DNA of 64,000 nt from the NCBI GenBank assembly GCA_017434455.1, contig JAFRFG010000054.1:1-64000 (forward strand). Reading direction: 5' to 3'. The stretch's first letter is position 1. Every line of letters starts with the position of its first letter. Position numbers and translations under genes: made by a program. This DNA comes from Thermoguttaceae bacterium (GTDB taxonomy: Bacteria > Planctomycetota > Planctomycetia > Pirellulales > Thermoguttaceae). A model generated the notes under the pieces. It ran no database searches. It worked only from the letters and a program-made list of their open reading frames with translations, and was not told where the DNA came from. Below are positions 61,661 through 64,000 of this stretch, one piece after another.

Positions 61661-63031
61661 CTACTTGTTGTTGTCGGGAGATTCCGGAATCAACGTCCCC
61701 TCCTGCGCTTGGGGCATCGGCGTTAAAGCGGGCGCGGGCGCCGGGAGAGCCGCCGCGGCGCCGCCCGCCTCGGGAGTCTGAACATCGGCCGAGGCCTGGT
61801 TTGCCGCGGGGGCCTGGTCATTGTCGGGGACGACTGCCGGGGGCTGATCGGCCGCCGGGGGGACCGGGGCCGGTTCCTCGGTACTGGCGTTCTTCTCCAC
61901 GGGGATGATCTCGCCGCCGGGAATGATCTTATTGCTTCCGCCGACGACCACGATCTCCCCCTCCTTCAAACCGGAACGGATCGACTGATAGACGCCGTCG
62001 CCGGGGCCGATGGACACCGACCGGCGAACAGCCGTTTTCCCGGGGTGCTTTCCCTCGACCTCGCCGCGCTCGTTGACGGTATCGAACTGGCCGTCCTCAA
62101 TGACATAGACAAAATGGCCATCGGCGTCGAACATCACCGCCGAGACCTTCACCGAGGGGAATTCCTCCCCCTCGACACTGGAAAGATGAACGGTACAAAG
62201 ACCGCCGGGGTTGAGAATGCCATCGGGATTGGAGTAGGTAGCCCAAACGTAAATCGAGTCGGTTTTGGTCTTAATCTCGTTGTCGATAAAAGAAATTTCA
62301 CCCTTCCCGTCATAGAACTCGCCGTTGGCCAGCTGAAGGGAAATATTCGCGCGTTTTTTCAACTCTTCCAAGTTGCCGTAATAGGTCGCGAAATCGTGTT
62401 CACTCATCGAGAAGCGGACGTAGATCGGGTCGATCTGAACGACTTTGCACAGCGGGCCGCTCTGCTGGGTGATATAGTTTCCCTCGGTGTAATTGACACG
62501 CCCCACACGGCCGGTGAGCATCGACTCGATGCGCGTGTAAGCCAGATCGTCCTGCGCGAGAATCAGTTTCGCCTCGGCGCCGAGAAGCTCGGCCTGAAGC
62601 CCCTCCAGAGTACTGAGGGAGTTATCGACATCGTCTTCGGAGACCGACTTGGTGGCCAAAAGTTTCTTGTTTCGTTCGTAGGTATTGCTCGCGTAACGGA
62701 CCTTCGCCTGGATCACCTCGATCGAGGATTGCGCGGCCTGAACGTTCGCCTTGTAACGGACATTCTCGATCTCGAAGAGGACATCCCCCTTGCGGACCAT
62801 ATCCCCCTCTTTGAAGTTGATCTTCTCCAAGGTTCCCGAAACGCGGGCCAGGGCGGTCAGGGTTTGGATCGGGTCGAACAGACCGTTGTATTTCCGCTTG
62901 ATTTCGGGACGGCGCGAGGTCACCTTTTCGACGGCGATTTTCGGCGGAGCGGACTGCATCTGAGCCGACGCGTTCATCGAAACACAGAGAATCATCGCCA
63001 CGCAGGCGGCAGCAATTTTTACTGTTTTCAT
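61661..63031 (-). CDS. RND efflux membrane-fusion (adaptor) protein
   Basis: The 456-residue periplasmic adaptor has a signal peptide (MKTVKIAAACVAMILCVSMNASA), a lipoyl-hairpin region (VSGTLEKINFKEGDMVRKGDVLFEIE..QAQSS.., LAYTRIESMLTGRVGRVNYTEG) and beta-barrel and membrane-proximal parts ending near residue 375 (GLKEGEIVVVGGSNKIIPGGEI). The last 70-80 residues are low-complexity Pro/Ala/Gln-rich sequence, unusual for AcrA-type proteins. It links the transporter to an outer-membrane channel. Confidence 0.9.
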   Translation of the reverse strand: MKTVKIAAACVAMILCVSMNASAQMQSAPPKIAVEKVTSRRPEIKRKYNGLFDPIQTLTALARVSGTLEKINFKEGDMVRKGDVLFEIENVRYKANVQAAQSSIEVIQAKVRYASNTYERNKKLLATKSVSEDDVDNSLSTLEGLQAELLGAEAKLILAQDDLAYTRIESMLTGRVGRVNYTEGNYITQQSGPLCKVVQIDPIYVRFSMSEHDFATYYGNLEELKKRANISLQLANGEFYDGKGEISFIDNEIKTKTDSIYVWATYSNPDGILNPGGLCTVHLSSVEGEEFPSVKVSAVMFDADGHFVYVIEDGQFDTVNERGEVEGKHPGKTAVRRSVSIGPGDGVYQSIRSGLKEGEIVVVGGSNKIIPGGEIIPVEKNASTEEPAPVPPAADQPPAVVPDNDQAPAANQASADVQTPEAGGAAAALPAPAPALTPMPQAQEGTLIPESPDNNK

Positions 63032-63090
63032 CGTATTTTCTCTCGTTAGATTGGTAAACCAAACGAAGTTTCGGATAGATTTAAGCGGTC

Positions 63091-63120
63091 ATTATATCAG
63101 AAGAGGGCGGTTAAGTACAA
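63091..63120 (-). promoter_or_regulatory. Promoter for the RND efflux operon
   Basis: Read on -: TTGTAC, 18 bases, TATAAT, 60 bases before the adaptor start at 63031. Confidence 0.5.
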
Positions 63121-63187
63121 GGCGGCTTTTCTTCACAAGGCCGGGGCGGTCAGAAAAAAGCGAAAGGAAGCGTTTCCCCGCGTGGAT

Positions 63188-63229
63188 AAAAAAAGCGCCC
63201 CGGCGCGAAAGGCACCGGGACGCTTTTTT
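63188..63229 (-). terminator. Terminator after groEL
   Basis: On the - strand, AGCGTCCCGG pairs with CCGGGGCGCT (one G-T pair) and a run of seven T follows. It begins about 35 bases after the groEL stop. Confidence 0.8.
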
Positions 63230-63263
63230 GGGTTTCAGACAAACGCGTTTCACCGCGGAAGGA

Positions 63264-64000
63264 TCAATACTCCGGCATCGGGGCGGGCGCGGCCTTCTCT
63301 TCCTTCGGAATATCGGCGACAATCGCGTCGCTGGTCAGCAGCAGCGAGGCGACCGACGCGGCGTTCTGGATCGCGGTGCGGGTGACCTTGGCCGGATCAA
63401 CCACGCCGGCCTTGACCAGGTCTTCGTAGGTGTCGGTCAGGGCGTTGTAACCGAAGTTCCCCTTCCCTTCGCTGACCTTCTCGGCGACGATGCCGCCGTC
63501 TTTGCCGGCGTTGTTGGCGATCTGGGTCAGCGGAGCGCGGCAGGCGCGGCGGATGATGTCGTAGCCGACCTTCTCGTCGGTATCCAACCCCTCGCTGTTG
63601 AGCGCGTTGGAAGCGCGCAGAAGGGCGATGCCGCCGCCGGGGAGGATCCCCTCTTCGACCGCGGCGCGGGTGGCGTGAAGGGCGTCCTCAACACGGGCCT
63701 TCTTCTCTTTGACTTCGGCCTCGGTCGCGGCGCCGACGCTGATCTTGGCGACCCCGCCGGAGAGCTTCGCCAGACGCTCTTCCATCTTCTCGCGGTCATA
63801 GTCGCTGGTCGTCGCCTCGATCTCGCGGCGCAGCTGAGCGATACGGGCCTTGATCTCCTCGGTCTTCCCGCCCCCTTCGACGATCGTGGTGTTCTCTTTG
63901 GTCACGACGATCGATTTGGCGGTCCCCAGGTCGGCCAGGGTCAGCGACTCGAGCTGGCGGCCGAGCGACTCGAAGAGAACCTCGCCGCCGGAGAGGATAC
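63264..64000 (-). CDS. groEL: Chaperonin GroEL, C-terminal part (cut by the window edge)
   Basis: The frame runs off the right end; 244 codons are visible. It reads [90 protein letters not shown] and [25 protein letters not shown], all in their usual order in the apical, intermediate and equatorial domains. It ends [12 protein letters not shown], without the Gly-Gly-Met repeats of the standard GroEL tail. The CDS is incomplete at its 5' end. Confidence 0.95.
   Translation of the reverse strand, partial: ILSGGEVLFESLGRQLESLTLADLGTAKSIVVTKENTTIVEGGGKTEEIKARIAQLRREIEATTSDYDREKMEERLAKLSGGVAKISVGAATEAEVKEKKARVEDALHATRAAVEEGILPGGGIALLRASNALNSEGLDTDEKVGYDIIRRACRAPLTQIANNAGKDGGIVAEKVSEGKGNFGYNALTDTYEDLVKAGVVDPAKVTRTAIQNAASVASLLLTSDAIVADIPKEEKAAPAPMPEY

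Overview
The window is a high-GC bacterial chromosome segment that looks like a glycan-degrading member of the PVC superphylum, most likely a planctomycete (Pirellulales or Thermoguttaceae-like). Lentisphaerota and Verrucomicrobiota are the alternatives. The assignment is inference. It rests on the mix of secreted ceramidase-like proteins with Tat signals, BNR sialidases, DUF4838 proteins, GH36 enzymes and a 1166-residue TIM-barrel protein with a GH42-like trimerisation domain, plus GlnRS, and tRNA genes that do not encode CCA. No rRNA or ribosomal protein gene is present to settle it.

Layout. 1-6650: two tandemly duplicated ceramidase-like genes and the large glycosidase-like gene, all on +. 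6670-11960: a type IV restriction island with mcrB, mcrC and a third gene that is a free-standing copy of the McrB N-terminal domain, together with a decayed sialidase fragment. 11965-30590: a secreted-glycosidase region mostly on -, holding two sialidases, a five-bladed-propeller hydrolase, two tandem DUF4838 paralogues, a sialate O-acetylesterase and two GH36 genes. It is interrupted by a + strand pair encoding a DapA/NanA-type aldolase and an L-fucose-isomerase-like protein. 31080-38760: a type I CRISPR-Cas locus of the MYXAN (dev) kind, cas3-cas6-cas8-cas7-cas5 followed by a nine-repeat array. No cas1, cas2 or cas4 is visible. 39110-64000: housekeeping genes, namely tRNA-Lys, glycerate kinase, tRNA-Ala, psd-pssA, uvrB, a propeller protein, a nuclease, a glycosyltransferase, rfbCD, a phosphoesterase, hisF, alaS, glnS, a RACo-like protein, an RND efflux pair and the 3' part of groEL.

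How it fits together. The glycosidase region could remove sialic acid, O-acetyl groups and alpha-galactosides from host-type glycans, and the aldolase and isomerase could take up the released sugars. There is no SusC/D pair, transporter or regulator nearby. Two defence modules sit inside this accessory region, and both show compositional mosaicism: the N-terminal half of mcrB and the middle of cas8 are AT-rich compared with the rest of the same genes. The strongest single observation is that CRISPR spacers 2 and 6 are homologous, with differences that look like coding divergence of one viral protein (GFSVEGKAEDI versus GFSIEGEAEDI).

All calls are by reading the sequence and remembered family motifs; no search was run. 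GC figures are hand counts of single 60-base lines.
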